64,000 nucleotides of DNA from Haemophilus parainfluenzae (lineage in GTDB: Bacteria; Pseudomonadota; Gammaproteobacteria; Enterobacterales; Pasteurellaceae), in the NCBI RefSeq assembly GCF_003253005.1, contig NZ_QEPZ01000002.1, positions 186,001-250,000 of the forward strand, read 5' to 3'. Below are positions 25,338-34,425 of the stretch, piece after piece. Within the stretch, counting starts at the first letter, position 1, and each line of letters starts with the position of its first letter. The notes under the pieces were generated by a model, which worked only from the letters and a program-made list of their open reading frames with translations, was not told the origin of the DNA and ran no database searches. The translations under genes and the position numbers were made by a program.

Positions 25338-25952
25338 ATGTTTTCGACTGTGATTACTGCTGCTGTTTTATATATTGCTACAGCAGTAGATTTGTTGGTA
25401 ATACTATTAATATTTTTTGCTAGAGCAAATACTAGAAAAGAATATCGAGATATTTATATCGGACAATATTTAGGTTCTGTAATTTTAATATTAGTTAGTT
25501 TATTTCTAGCTTTTGTTTTGAATTATGTTCCGGAAAAATGGGTGTTGGGTTTATTAGGTTTAATACCGATTTACTTAGGTATTAAAGTTGCTATTTACGA
25601 CGATTGTGAGGGCGAAAAAAGAGCTAAAAAAGAATTGGATGAAAAAGGGTTGTCAAAATTAGTCGGTATTGTTGCTTTGGTTACAGTTGCTAGTTGTGGT
25701 GCAGATAATATTGGACTTTTTGTTCCTTACTTTGTGACTTTAGATCTTGTCGACTTATTAGTTACTCTTCTTGTATTTTTAATATTGATTTTTGTTTTAG
25801 TATATACAGCACAAAGATTGGCTAATATTTCAGGTGTTGGTGAAATTGTAGAGAAGTTTAGTCGTTGGATAATGGCTGTTATTTATATTGGTTTAGGGTT
25901 ATTTATTATTATTGAAAATAATACAATTCAAACAATAATATCAATAATATGA
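25338..25952 (+). CDS. cadD: CadD-family cadmium resistance transporter
   Basis: The 204-residue membrane protein has about five or six hydrophobic segments and the CadD family features: an N-terminal DLLVILLIFFARA stretch, YIGQYLGS, GLLGLIPIYLGIK, and a VASCGADNIGLFVPYF motif with cysteine, aspartate and asparagine in the membrane. Members confer cadmium (sometimes zinc) resistance, mostly known from Gram-positive plasmids. The base composition is markedly AT-rich, unlike the GC-rich ATPase before it, indicating a different source. ATG 25338 has GAGGTG five bases upstream; ATG 25326 is also in frame. Cadmium transport is inferred from family only. Confidence 0.82.
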   Translation: MFSTVITAAVLYIATAVDLLVILLIFFARANTRKEYRDIYIGQYLGSVILILVSLFLAFVLNYVPEKWVLGLLGLIPIYLGIKVAIYDDCEGEKRAKKELDEKGLSKLVGIVALVTVASCGADNIGLFVPYFVTLDLVDLLVTLLVFLILIFVLVYTAQRLANISGVGEIVEKFSRWIMAVIYIGLGLFIIIENNTIQTIISII

Positions 25953-26072
25953 ATGATACGGGCATTTGAGTATCTGACAAACCTTCGGCTTGCTTCTTCA
26001 ATACAAGATACAACCCTGTCCGCCCAATAAATCCATATCCGAAAGCATCTTCATGCAGAATTAAGCCAAACC

Positions 26073-26186
26073 ATGAATAAGTTTTTCACCCACCCCATGC
26101 GGCCGTTTTTCGTCGGTGCGGCGGTGCTTGCCATACTCGGCGCGTTGGTGTTTTTCATCAGCTCCGGTGCCGTCATTTTGAAATGA
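26073..26186 (+). pseudogene. 5' fragment of nnrS-like gene
   Basis: A frame of 37 codons reads MNKFFTHPMRPFFVGAAVLA and then ILGALVFFISSGAVIL, the first membrane helix of an NnrS-family haem-copper protein linked to nitric oxide response, as I remember it from Neisseria. After KAVIL-type sequence it meets an ohr-like gene in the opposite strand at about 26181 and stops at TGA 26184-26186. Only about a tenth of the gene is left, so it is dead. The GC-rich codons end at the same point, marking the right edge of the foreign DNA. Confidence 0.65.
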
Positions 26187-26279
26187 AACCAAATCAAAGC
26201 CGATTGAATCACCGTCCACTTGGGTACGACCATCACGTTCGCCGGTTGCTGTTGCTGATGTTTTGTAGAAAATTTTCAT
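26181..26279 (-). pseudogene. 5' fragment of ohr/OsmC-family gene
   Basis: The minus strand starts MKIFYKTSATATGERDGRTQ at ATG 26279, with the SATATGxRDGR pattern of organic hydroperoxide resistance (Ohr) proteins, and continues to GFDLVSF before joining the nnrS fragment. A ribosome site GAGGACAA lies upstream. The catalytic cysteines are missing because they lie further on. This is the resident Haemophilus gene that the imported DNA broke into. The intact AraC-type gene on the other strand is its divergent neighbour. Confidence 0.7.
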
Positions 26280-26409
26280 GATATTGTCCTCAATTCAATA
26301 TTGGTTAAATGTTTTGGCGTACTGCCGTTGAAAGTGAGTTCATTATATTGAACGGCAATATGAAGTGTTATATGATTCACCCAAATTATTTGCCTATTCC
26401 TACAAAATT

Positions 26410-27273
26410 ATGTTCTCAACTGAAACGATAGAACGCTTATTAAAAGTTATTCCACATAACGAACTCTATTCATCACCGATTAAAGGCTTATTTCTTCGCC
26501 ATTCAGATCAACCATTTTGTTACGAAGGTATTATTCAAGAGCCGAGCATTTGCATCGTGTTAAGCGGAGAACGTGAAGTGCAGCTAGGCGAACAATGCTA
26601 TCGATTTGACAATCAACACTTTATGTTCTGCCCAGTCAATGTACCGATGCGTGGTGAGATTAAATATGCAGAGCCGCAAAAGCCGTTTTTAGTGATTTCG
26701 ATGAAAATTGATATTGAGAGCGTTAGCAAGATTTTATTAGCAAATCCAAACCTTGCAGATGATGTCCAAAAGGGCGACGAAGGTTTTGCACAATGGCATT
26801 TGGATGAATCTCTCAAAAATGCTGTTGAACGCTTATTATTCTTGCACGAAAATCCAAAAGATATTGGGTTTCTTGCACCGCTTATCCAACAAGAAATATA
26901 TTATCGACTCCTTACAGGCGAACAAGGTGGCAAATTTAAAGCCATGGTAAGCAATGGATCTCACACCAAAAAAATCGCCCAAGCCACTTACTATCTGCAA
27001 CAACATTTTAGTGAAACCATCACCGTGGAAACCTTGGCAAATTTAAGTGGTATGTCATTATCTGGCTTTCATAGCCATTTCAAGAAGATAACCAGCCTTT
27101 CACCGCTGCAATATCAAAAATCCTTACGTTTGATGGAAGCCAGACGCCTAATTGCTCAAGAAGGAAGAGCTATAACCGAAAGCGCTTACCAAGTCGGCTA
27201 CGAGTCACCTAGCCAATTCAGCCGTGAATACAAACGGTATTTCGGGCATGCGCCCAAGGGGGATATTAAATAG
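26410..27273 (+). CDS. AraC-family transcriptional regulator (AraC_N type)
   Basis: The 287-residue protein has an N-terminal cupin-like AraC_N domain (about residues 20-160; ICIVLSGEREVQLGEQCYRF) and a C-terminal double helix-turn-helix (about 190-285; ETLANLSGMSLSGFHSHFKK and ITESAYQVGYESPSQFSREY). The frame is also open from a GTG at 26365; ATG 26410 is preferred because homologues start near MFSTETIERLL, but neither has a strong ribosome site. It is divergent from the broken ohr-like gene across about 130 bases, so its natural target may have been that gene. Effector unknown. Confidence 0.8.
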   Translation: MFSTETIERLLKVIPHNELYSSPIKGLFLRHSDQPFCYEGIIQEPSICIVLSGEREVQLGEQCYRFDNQHFMFCPVNVPMRGEIKYAEPQKPFLVISMKIDIESVSKILLANPNLADDVQKGDEGFAQWHLDESLKNAVERLLFLHENPKDIGFLAPLIQQEIYYRLLTGEQGGKFKAMVSNGSHTKKIAQATYYLQQHFSETITVETLANLSGMSLSGFHSHFKKITSLSPLQYQKSLRLMEARRLIAQEGRAITESAYQVGYESPSQFSREYKRYFGHAPKGDIK

Positions 27274-27332
27274 ATGGGGCTTAAAGATAGGTTTAAAAAC
27301 ACCTAAAAATTTGACCGCACTTTATGATGAAA

Positions 27333-27363
27333 AAAATCTGAAACGTTAATTTCAGACGTTTTT
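27333..27363 (+). terminator. Terminator after the AraC-type gene, resembling a decayed Neisseria uptake pair
   Basis: TCTGAAA and TTTCAGA form a 7-bp stem with a CGTTAA loop, followed by CGTTTTTTATTT. The layout matches that at 19030-19096 (uptake signal of Haemophilus, then an A run, then TCTGAA ... TTCAGACG), but here the GCCG part is absent on the left arm. Confidence 0.7.
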
Positions 27364-27454
27364 TATTTAACCAAGATTTTGTGAAAAACATTAAAAATGA
27401 GATAATTCTCAAACCTTTTAAGAGGCTTTATTTATAAAAATATTTGGAGAAAGC

Positions 27455-27991
27455 ATGGAACACAAACTTGAGGATATCATTGCGATTTTTAATCAATGTT
27501 TTGAAGAAGAATATAATACGCGATTGGTTAAAGGTGGGGATGAGCCGATTTACATTCCTGCAAATGATGAGGTGCCTTATAACGCCATTTACTTTGCGAG
27601 AGGCTTTTACAGCAGTGCATTACATGAAATTGCCCATTGGTTAGTGGCGGGGAAAGAACGCCGTAAATTAGAAGATTTTGGCTATTGGTATGAGCCGGAT
27701 GGCCGTTCAGAAGATCGTCAGCGTGATTTTGAAAAGGTTGAAGTGAAGCCTCAAGCATTGGAATGGATTTTAGCCACTGCTGCCGGTTTCCGATATTTCG
27801 CTAGTGCGGATAATTTGAATGGCAATCCAGGAGATACGCAACCATTTAAGCAAGCGGTATATGAACAAGTAAAAACCTATGCAGAAAAAGGCTTACCAAA
27901 ACGTGCCGAAACCTTGCGTCATGCCTTGGCTCAATTTTATGGCACAGAAGATCGAATTGATTTAGCGAAATTTGATGTTACTCGCATCTAA
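27455..27991 (+). CDS. epmC: Elongation factor P hydroxylase EpmC (YfcM)
   Basis: EpmC hydroxylates the lysine of EF-P that carries beta-lysine, the last step of that modification. The 178-residue protein has the HExxH-like iron site HEIAHW (H57, E58, H61) and family stretches FARGFYSSALHEIAHWLVAG and FGYWYEPDGRSEDRQRDFE. Length fits E. coli YfcM (182). The start at 27455 is preceded by a TTTGGAGAAAGC site; an overlapping frame 11 bases earlier is spurious. It lies alone ahead of prfA, with a degenerate uptake signal in the gap. Confidence 0.92.
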   Translation: MEHKLEDIIAIFNQCFEEEYNTRLVKGGDEPIYIPANDEVPYNAIYFARGFYSSALHEIAHWLVAGKERRKLEDFGYWYEPDGRSEDRQRDFEKVEVKPQALEWILATAAGFRYFASADNLNGNPGDTQPFKQAVYEQVKTYAEKGLPKRAETLRHALAQFYGTEDRIDLAKFDVTRI

Positions 27992-28088
27992 AGTGCAGTC
28001 ATTTTTAGGCAGATTTTGCGTCTGTCAATTTTCCTTAAAATCGGCTAGAATAGGCCGATTTTATTTTTGGCTTTAACTTTATAAAAAT

Positions 28089-29171
28089 ATGAAAGATTCT
28101 ATTATTGCAAAACTTGAAAGTTTAAAAGAACGTTATGAAGAATTAGAGGCATTGCTAGGCGATGTGTCAGTGATTTCGGATCAGGATAAATTCCGTGCGT
28201 ATTCTAAAGAATATTCGCAACTTGAAGAAGTAGTGAAATGTTTTAATCGTTGGACGCAATTAAATCAAAATATTGAAGAAGCTGAAATATTGTTCGACGA
28301 TCCTGAAATGAAAGAAATGGCGCAAATGGAAATCGAAGAATCCAAAGCCGAAATTGAAGAAGTGGAGCAACAACTTCAAATTCTTTTATTACCAAAAGAT
28401 CCAAATGATGAATATAACTGCTATTTAGAGATTCGTGCGGGTACAGGTGGGGATGAAGCGGGTATTTTTGCCGGAGATTTATTCCGTATGTATAGTCGCT
28501 ATGCTGAAAGTAAACGCTGGCGTGTTGAAATGCTCAGTGCAAATGAAAGCGAGCAGGGCGGTTATAAAGAAGTGATCGTTAAAGTAAGTGGTGATGGCGT
28601 GTACGGTCAGTTAAAATTTGAATCAGGTGGTCATCGTGTGCAACGTGTACCAAAAACTGAATCGCAAGGACGTATCCACACGTCTGCTTGTACCGTTGCG
28701 GTAATGCCGGAATTGCCTGAATCTGAAATGCCAGAAATTAATCCAGCAGATTTGCGTATTGATACTTATCGCTCATCAGGAGCTGGTGGTCAGCACGTTA
28801 ATACAACAGACTCAGCAGTACGTATTACCCACATTCCAACGGGTATTGTGGTAGAATGTCAGGATGAGCGTTCACAGCACAAAAATAAAGCGAAAGCAAT
28901 GTCAGTATTAGCGTCACGTATTGTTCAAGCAGAGCAAGAACGCCAAGCTGCAGAACAAACAGATATGCGCCGTAACTTATTAGGTTCGGGCGATCGTTCT
29001 GATAAAATTCGTACATATAATTATCCGCAAGGTCGAGTTACAGATCACCGTATCAATCTCACTATTTACCGTTTGGATGAAGTAATGAATGGTAAAATTG
29101 ATGAACTGATTCAGCCGATTATTACCGAATATCAAGCGGATCAGTTGGCGGCATTGTCTGAACAGAATTAA
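28089..29171 (+). CDS. prfA: Peptide chain release factor 1
   Basis: RF1 ends translation at UAA and UAG. At 360 residues it matches E. coli. The peptidyl-tRNA hydrolysis motif GGQ is at residues 233-235 ([12 protein letters not shown]) and the stop-codon recognition tripeptide is PKT at 188-190 (PAT in E. coli). The lysine is a permitted middle residue of PxT. It begins a run of rightward genes whose third member, prmC, methylates the glutamine of this GGQ motif, so enzyme and substrate are encoded together. Ribosome site is weak. Confidence 0.98.
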   Translation: MKDSIIAKLESLKERYEELEALLGDVSVISDQDKFRAYSKEYSQLEEVVKCFNRWTQLNQNIEEAEILFDDPEMKEMAQMEIEESKAEIEEVEQQLQILLLPKDPNDEYNCYLEIRAGTGGDEAGIFAGDLFRMYSRYAESKRWRVEMLSANESEQGGYKEVIVKVSGDGVYGQLKFESGGHRVQRVPKTESQGRIHTSACTVAVMPELPESEMPEINPADLRIDTYRSSGAGGQHVNTTDSAVRITHIPTGIVVECQDERSQHKNKAKAMSVLASRIVQAEQERQAAEQTDMRRNLLGSGDRSDKIRTYNYPQGRVTDHRINLTIYRLDEVMNGKIDELIQPIITEYQADQLAALSEQN

Positions 29172-29223
29172 TGATAGGGACATCTGATTTCAGATGTCCT
29201 TTTTAACTTTACAGGGAAATAAA

Positions 29224-29664
29224 ATGATCATTGAAAATCAAAAAGATGCTGAATTTTCGTCTGCTTTCAAACCTTCTCAACCTGCTCAAGCCAGCCGTTT
29301 TAAACGTTGGCTTGCGAGTATGATTAATGGGCTTGTACTTTGGGTGATGGTTGGTCTCGGTTTTGCATTGGGTGATTTTGCCGGTGTAGTGGGGACGATT
29401 GTATATGCTGGTTTTCAGTTATATTTCATGAAAACTTATGGCCAAACCATGGCAAAACGCTGGTTAGGCTTGCGAGTATTTAATTATCATACCAATCAAC
29501 CCGTTGAATTTGGTAAATACATCGGTCGTGAGATTATTGATATTTTATTGGCGTGGACGAGTTTCTTATTGATTATTAGCGGTATTGTTGCACTTGTGCG
29601 CGATGATCGTCGTTCTTTAACTGATTTAGTGGCTGGCACAATTGTGTTAAAAGACGAAAAATAA
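29224..29664 (+). CDS. RDD-family inner-membrane protein
   Basis: The 146-residue product has an RDD domain: two or three hydrophobic segments with the conserved arginine and aspartates (RFKRWLASMINGLVLW near residue 22, MAKRWLGLRVF, and DDRRSLTDLVAGT near the C-terminus). The function of most RDD proteins is unknown; some move ions. The frame extends to 29194, but ATG 29224 has ACAGGGAAATAA upstream. Its stop overlaps the prmC ATG by one base (TAATG), so it belongs to the prfA-prmC unit. Confidence 0.87.
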   Translation: MIIENQKDAEFSSAFKPSQPAQASRFKRWLASMINGLVLWVMVGLGFALGDFAGVVGTIVYAGFQLYFMKTYGQTMAKRWLGLRVFNYHTNQPVEFGKYIGREIIDILLAWTSFLLIISGIVALVRDDRRSLTDLVAGTIVLKDEK

Positions 29665-30542
29665 TGAATTATAAAGAATGGCTGGCACAAGCGATTACGG
29701 ATTTAGCACCAAAAAATCCCACTGAAAATAGTAAAATTGATGCGCTTGTGCTTCTTCAACATGCTGCTGGCAAATCGCGTACGCAAATCCTTGCTTTTGA
29801 TGATACTGAGATTGATGAAAAAGTGCGGTTAAAATTGACCGCACTTTTAGATCGTCGTCTAAAAGGCGAACCTATCGCTTATATCCTCGGTGAAAAAGAA
29901 TTCTGGTCCTTGCCTTTAAATGTGTCTGAAGGAACATTAATTCCTCGCCCCGATACCGAAATTCTCGTAGAAAAAGCATTACAAATTGCCTTAGAAAAAC
30001 TGGAAGAAAATTCACCGCACTTTCGTATTCTTGATCTTGGCACTGGCACGGGTGCTATTGCGTTGGCGTTGGCTTCTGAGCTCTCTCCTATTTGTCAAAA
30101 AAAAGCTATTCAATTAGATGTCATCGGTGTGGATTTAATGCCTGAAGTCGTCAAATTAGCGCAATCCAATGCAGAAAAAAATCAGCTCAAGGTACAATTT
30201 TTTCAGAGTCGTTGGTTTGAACATGTTGAAGGGCAGTTTGATATTATCGTTAGTAATCCGCCTTATATTGATGAAACCGATGAGCACCTTTCGCAAGGTG
30301 ATGTGCGTTTTGAGCCTCGTTCGGCGTTGGTAGCAGGTGAAAACGGTTTAGCTGATTTACGTCATCTTATTGAGTATGCGCCAGTATATTTAAAAGATAA
30401 CGGCTATTTATTGTTAGAACACGGCTGGAAACAGGGTGAAGAAGTGCGGTCAATTTTCTGGCAAAATCATTGGCAAGGGGTTGCAACCATACGGGATTAT
30501 GGCGACAATGAGCGCGTAACGTTGGGATATTGGAAGCGGTAA
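29664..30542 (+). CDS. prmC: Release factor glutamine methyltransferase PrmC (HemK)
   Basis: PrmC transfers methyl from S-adenosylmethionine to the GGQ glutamine of RF1 and RF2. The 292-residue protein has a helical N-terminal domain, the SAM-binding loop LDLGTGTGAIAL (about residues 124-135), and the catalytic NPPY at 198-201. The gene overlaps the RDD gene and the SirB1-like gene by one base each (TAATG). Two inverted uptake signals sit inside the coding region at 29821-29850 and encode KVRLKLTALL, an unusual place for a potential hairpin. Confidence 0.97.
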   Translation: MNYKEWLAQAITDLAPKNPTENSKIDALVLLQHAAGKSRTQILAFDDTEIDEKVRLKLTALLDRRLKGEPIAYILGEKEFWSLPLNVSEGTLIPRPDTEILVEKALQIALEKLEENSPHFRILDLGTGTGAIALALASELSPICQKKAIQLDVIGVDLMPEVVKLAQSNAEKNQLKVQFFQSRWFEHVEGQFDIIVSNPPYIDETDEHLSQGDVRFEPRSALVAGENGLADLRHLIEYAPVYLKDNGYLLLEHGWKQGEEVRSIFWQNHWQGVATIRDYGDNERVTLGYWKR

Positions 30543-31345
30543 TGAAATACGATCAAAAAGCTTTATATGCTGAAATGACTCATTTTTATCTGAGTGTTTA
30601 TGAGAAAGAGCAAGTTGATGAGCCTCGTATAAGAGGGCTTGTGGGTGGCTTAGTGCGTAGAGCTCGCCAAGCTATTCCAGAAGAATGGGATGATAAAGCT
30701 AAAATTCATCAATTACTACAGCTATTTTACGGTGATTGGGGCTTTCATTGTGATGCGGACAATTATTTCTATGCCCGCAATTTATATCTTCCGTATATTT
30801 TAGAAGAGCGTGAAGGCATGCCGGTGAGTCTTGGTGCCTTAATACTTTATTTAGCTGCAAGTTTAAAATTGCCGATTTATCCGGTGAATTTCCCGACCCA
30901 GCTGATTTTACGTGCAGAAGTAGACGGTGAAGTAGCATTTATTGATCCTTGGAGCGGAAAATATATTTCAGTGGATGAATTGAAAAAGCTCTATGAAGGT
31001 GCCTTTGGTTTTGGCGCTCAAATTCAACCTGAGGATTTAGCCCGAGCAGATATTCCGATGCTGACCACACGTTTTCGTCAGCTCGCCAAAAATGCCTTAA
31101 TTCGTGAAGAACAAAACGATTTTGCTTTTAATTATATCCAATTCTTGTTAGCGGTAAGAAAAGATCCTTACGATATTCGCGATCGTGGCTTAGTGTTGGC
31201 GCAAATGGGCGCTTATTCTTCCGCCATTGAGGATTTAGAATATTTTGTGGATCAATGTCCGAATGATCCCACTTCATCTCTGTTAAAAACTCAACTTTTA
31301 GAACTGAAAGGCGAAGCATTGAAAGATGCCAATGCCATCCATTAA
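30542..31345 (+). CDS. SirB1-family protein (transglutaminase-like plus TPR)
   Basis: The 267-residue protein carries the SirB1 N-terminal transglutaminase-like region (about residues 40-190: FHCDADNYFYARNLYLPYIL, EREGMPVSLGALILYLAASL, ILRAEVDGEVAFIDPWSGKY) and C-terminal helices compatible with TPRs (DPYDIRDRGLVLAQMGAYSS). In many gammaproteobacteria it sits between prmC and kdsA, as here. The role is unknown. ATG 30542 shares a base with the prmC stop, which fixes the start. Confidence 0.9.
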   Translation: MKYDQKALYAEMTHFYLSVYEKEQVDEPRIRGLVGGLVRRARQAIPEEWDDKAKIHQLLQLFYGDWGFHCDADNYFYARNLYLPYILEEREGMPVSLGALILYLAASLKLPIYPVNFPTQLILRAEVDGEVAFIDPWSGKYISVDELKKLYEGAFGFGAQIQPEDLARADIPMLTTRFRQLAKNALIREEQNDFAFNYIQFLLAVRKDPYDIRDRGLVLAQMGAYSSAIEDLEYFVDQCPNDPTSSLLKTQLLELKGEALKDANAIH

Positions 31346-32212
<867 letters not shown>

Positions 32213-32216
32213 TAGA

Positions 32217-32256
32217 TAAGTGCGGTTGAAAATAGTGTTGTTTTTGACCGCACTTT
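32217..32256 (+). terminator. Inverted USS pair after kdsA
   Basis: AAGTGCGGT at 32218-32226 and ACCGCACTT at 32247-32255 form a 9-bp stem with a 20-base loop, followed by TTTGTT. It is weaker than the other pairs because of the loop length. Confidence 0.5.
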
Positions 32257-32278
32257 TGTTCTGTAAAAGGAGATAACA

Positions 32279-33226
32279 ATGAATATCGTATTTTTAGACA
32301 GCACTGCAATTCCAAAACATATTCCTATTCCTCGCCCAAGCTTTCCTCATAACTGGGTAGAGTATGAATATACTTCTGAGAAGCAAACTATTGAGCGAGC
32401 AAAAGACGCGGATATTATTATCACCAGTAAAGTGATTTTAAGCCGTGAGGTGTTGCAACAATTACCGAAATTAAAACTCATTGCTCTCACCGCAACAGGC
32501 ACCAATAACGTGGATTTAGATGCAGCAAAAGAATTAGGTGTGACAGTTAAAAATGTGACGGGTTATTCTGTCACAACGGTACCTGAGCATGTGTTGGGGA
32601 TGATTTTTGCGTTAAAACATAGTCTAGCAGGTTGGCAGCGCGATCAAATCACTGGCAAATGGACTGAGAGTAAACAGTTCTGTTATTTTGATTATCCCAT
32701 TACAGATGTGTGCGGTTCCACATTAGGCGTATTTGGTAAAGGTTGCTTAGGGACAGAAGTGGGGCGTTTGGCTAATGCCGTGGGAATGAAAGTTCTTTAT
32801 GCTGAACATAAAGACGCCACTGTTTGCCGTGAAGGTTATACGCCCTTTGAGGAAGTATTAAGACAAGCGGATATTGTGACGTTGCATTGTCCCTTAACCG
32901 AAACAACCAAGAATTTAATTAATACAGACACCTTATCCAAAATGAAAAAAGGTGCATTTTTGATTAATACAGGGCGTGGGCCTTTGATTGATGAACTTGC
33001 ATTAGTTGATGCGTTAAAAACGGGGCATTTAGGCGGAGCGGCTTTGGATGTAATGGTAAAAGAGCCACCAGAAAAAGATAATCCGTTAATTTTAGCTGCA
33101 AAAACTATGCCTAATTTAATTATCACCCCGCATATTGCTTGGGCGAGTGATAGTGCAGTGACAACATTAGTTGGCAAAGTGATGCAAAACATCGAAGAAT
33201 TTGTACAACAATTAAATCAAAAATAA
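32279..33226 (+). CDS. D-2-hydroxyacid dehydrogenase (NAD-dependent)
   Basis: The 315-residue enzyme has the two-domain hydroxyacid dehydrogenase layout. The nucleotide site is GVFGKGCLGTEVGRLA (about residues 150-165; GxGxxG with variation). The signature VTLHCPLTETTKNLI is present, as are the catalytic Arg in INTGRGPLID (about 235), Glu in VMVKEPPEKDNPL (about 264) and His in ITPHIAWAS (about 283). The substrate is unclear: hydroxypyruvate or glycerate is typical of this branch. It directly precedes lolC with a one-base TAATG overlap, and a ribosome site AAAAGGAGATAAC precedes it. Confidence 0.93.
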   Translation: MNIVFLDSTAIPKHIPIPRPSFPHNWVEYEYTSEKQTIERAKDADIIITSKVILSREVLQQLPKLKLIALTATGTNNVDLDAAKELGVTVKNVTGYSVTTVPEHVLGMIFALKHSLAGWQRDQITGKWTESKQFCYFDYPITDVCGSTLGVFGKGCLGTEVGRLANAVGMKVLYAEHKDATVCREGYTPFEEVLRQADIVTLHCPLTETTKNLINTDTLSKMKKGAFLINTGRGPLIDELALVDALKTGHLGGAALDVMVKEPPEKDNPLILAAKTMPNLIITPHIAWASDSAVTTLVGKVMQNIEEFVQQLNQK

Positions 33227-34407
33227 TGAATTTTCCTATTTCTCTATATATCGCGCTACGTTATTGGCGTGCGAAAAGTGCGGATCGTTTTGGGCGATTA
33301 GTGACTAATCTTGCAAGCCTGGGGATTGTGCTAGGTGTGATGGCATTGATCATCGTGCTTTCGGTGATGAATGGATTAGAAGGTTACCAAAAACAACAGG
33401 TGCTTTCGAGCATTCCACACGCTATTATTAGCCAAGAAGCACCTATTTCGGCTGAAAAACCGCTTGAAAATACACCGCACTTTGTACAAAAAGCCGTGCC
33501 GATTAATACGACTAATGTCGTGTTTCAAACAGCAAAAGGCGTAAGTGCAGGACAAGTGATTGGTATTCAGTCTTTTTCAGATGATCCTTTATTAGTAGGC
33601 ATCGATCCTAGTCAGTTTAACCAACTTTTACCGCAAGGTGAGTTTAAGTTAATTATGGGTGATAAGTTGGCACAAAAATTAGGCTTAATAGTGGGCGATA
33701 AGGTTCGTTTAATGATTACGGAAAACAGCCAATACACACCATTTGGTCGCGTGCCGATGCAGCGTTTATTTACGGTGAGCGAGCTTTACTATGATTATGG
33801 CGAAGCATCAGGCTATGAAGTTTTTGCTAATTTAGCCGATATTGGTCGCCTAATGCGTATTCAGCCAGGTGAGGCACAAGGCTATCGTTTATTCCTAGAT
33901 GATCCGTTCCAAATTACAGAGCTCCCACAATATTTCCCAACACAAAAAATCACGGATTGGCGCGTACAAAAAGGTGAATTTTTCCAAGCGGTGAGAATGG
34001 AAAAAAATATGATGGGATTGCTGATTAGTTTGATCATTGTCGTGGCGATTTCCAATATTGTCACCTCATTAAGTTTAATGGTGGTGGATAAACAAGGGGA
34101 AATTGCGATCTTACAAACTCAGGGCTTAACAAAATCCCAAGTTTGTTCAGTGTTTATTTATCAAGGATTACTGGTGGGATTTGTTGGCACATTGCTCGGT
34201 GCTATTTTAGGTATTTTAGTCACCTTGAACTTAACAGAGATTGTAAGTGCGGTAAATCCACAAGGTGTTTTTTTACCGACAGAATTATCCTTTGTTCAAA
34301 TGATTTTTGTCGTTGGATTTTCCTTGTTGCTTTCTTTACTTTCTACACTTTATCCCGCTTATCGAGTGGCGAAAGTAGAACCTGCCGCTGCCTTGCGATA
34401 CGAATAA
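33226..34407 (+). CDS. lolC: Lipoprotein-releasing ABC permease LolC
   Basis: LolC is one of two FtsX/MacB-type permease subunits of LolCDE, which extracts outer-membrane lipoproteins from the inner membrane. The 393-residue protein has a first helix (LASLGIVLGVMALIIVLSVM), a large periplasmic domain (about residues 50-260) and three C-terminal helices. The sequence around VSEYYDYGEASGYEVF and the hook-like region fits LolC, which contacts LolA. Its partners lolD and lolE are 4.6 kb downstream, separated by bioAFGCD. It shares one base with the previous gene. Confidence 0.9.
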   Translation: MNFPISLYIALRYWRAKSADRFGRLVTNLASLGIVLGVMALIIVLSVMNGLEGYQKQQVLSSIPHAIISQEAPISAEKPLENTPHFVQKAVPINTTNVVFQTAKGVSAGQVIGIQSFSDDPLLVGIDPSQFNQLLPQGEFKLIMGDKLAQKLGLIVGDKVRLMITENSQYTPFGRVPMQRLFTVSELYYDYGEASGYEVFANLADIGRLMRIQPGEAQGYRLFLDDPFQITELPQYFPTQKITDWRVQKGEFFQAVRMEKNMMGLLISLIIVVAISNIVTSLSLMVVDKQGEIAILQTQGLTKSQVCSVFIYQGLLVGFVGTLLGAILGILVTLNLTEIVSAVNPQGVFLPTELSFVQMIFVVGFSLLLSLLSTLYPAYRVAKVEPAAALRYE

Positions 34408-34425
34408 GTTTTTAATGGTAAATGA

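Noticed and set aside
26365-26409. GTG start at 26365 for the AraC-type gene
   Set aside because: No ribosome site and the extra 15 residues are not family-like; ATG 26410 is preferred, though not proven.
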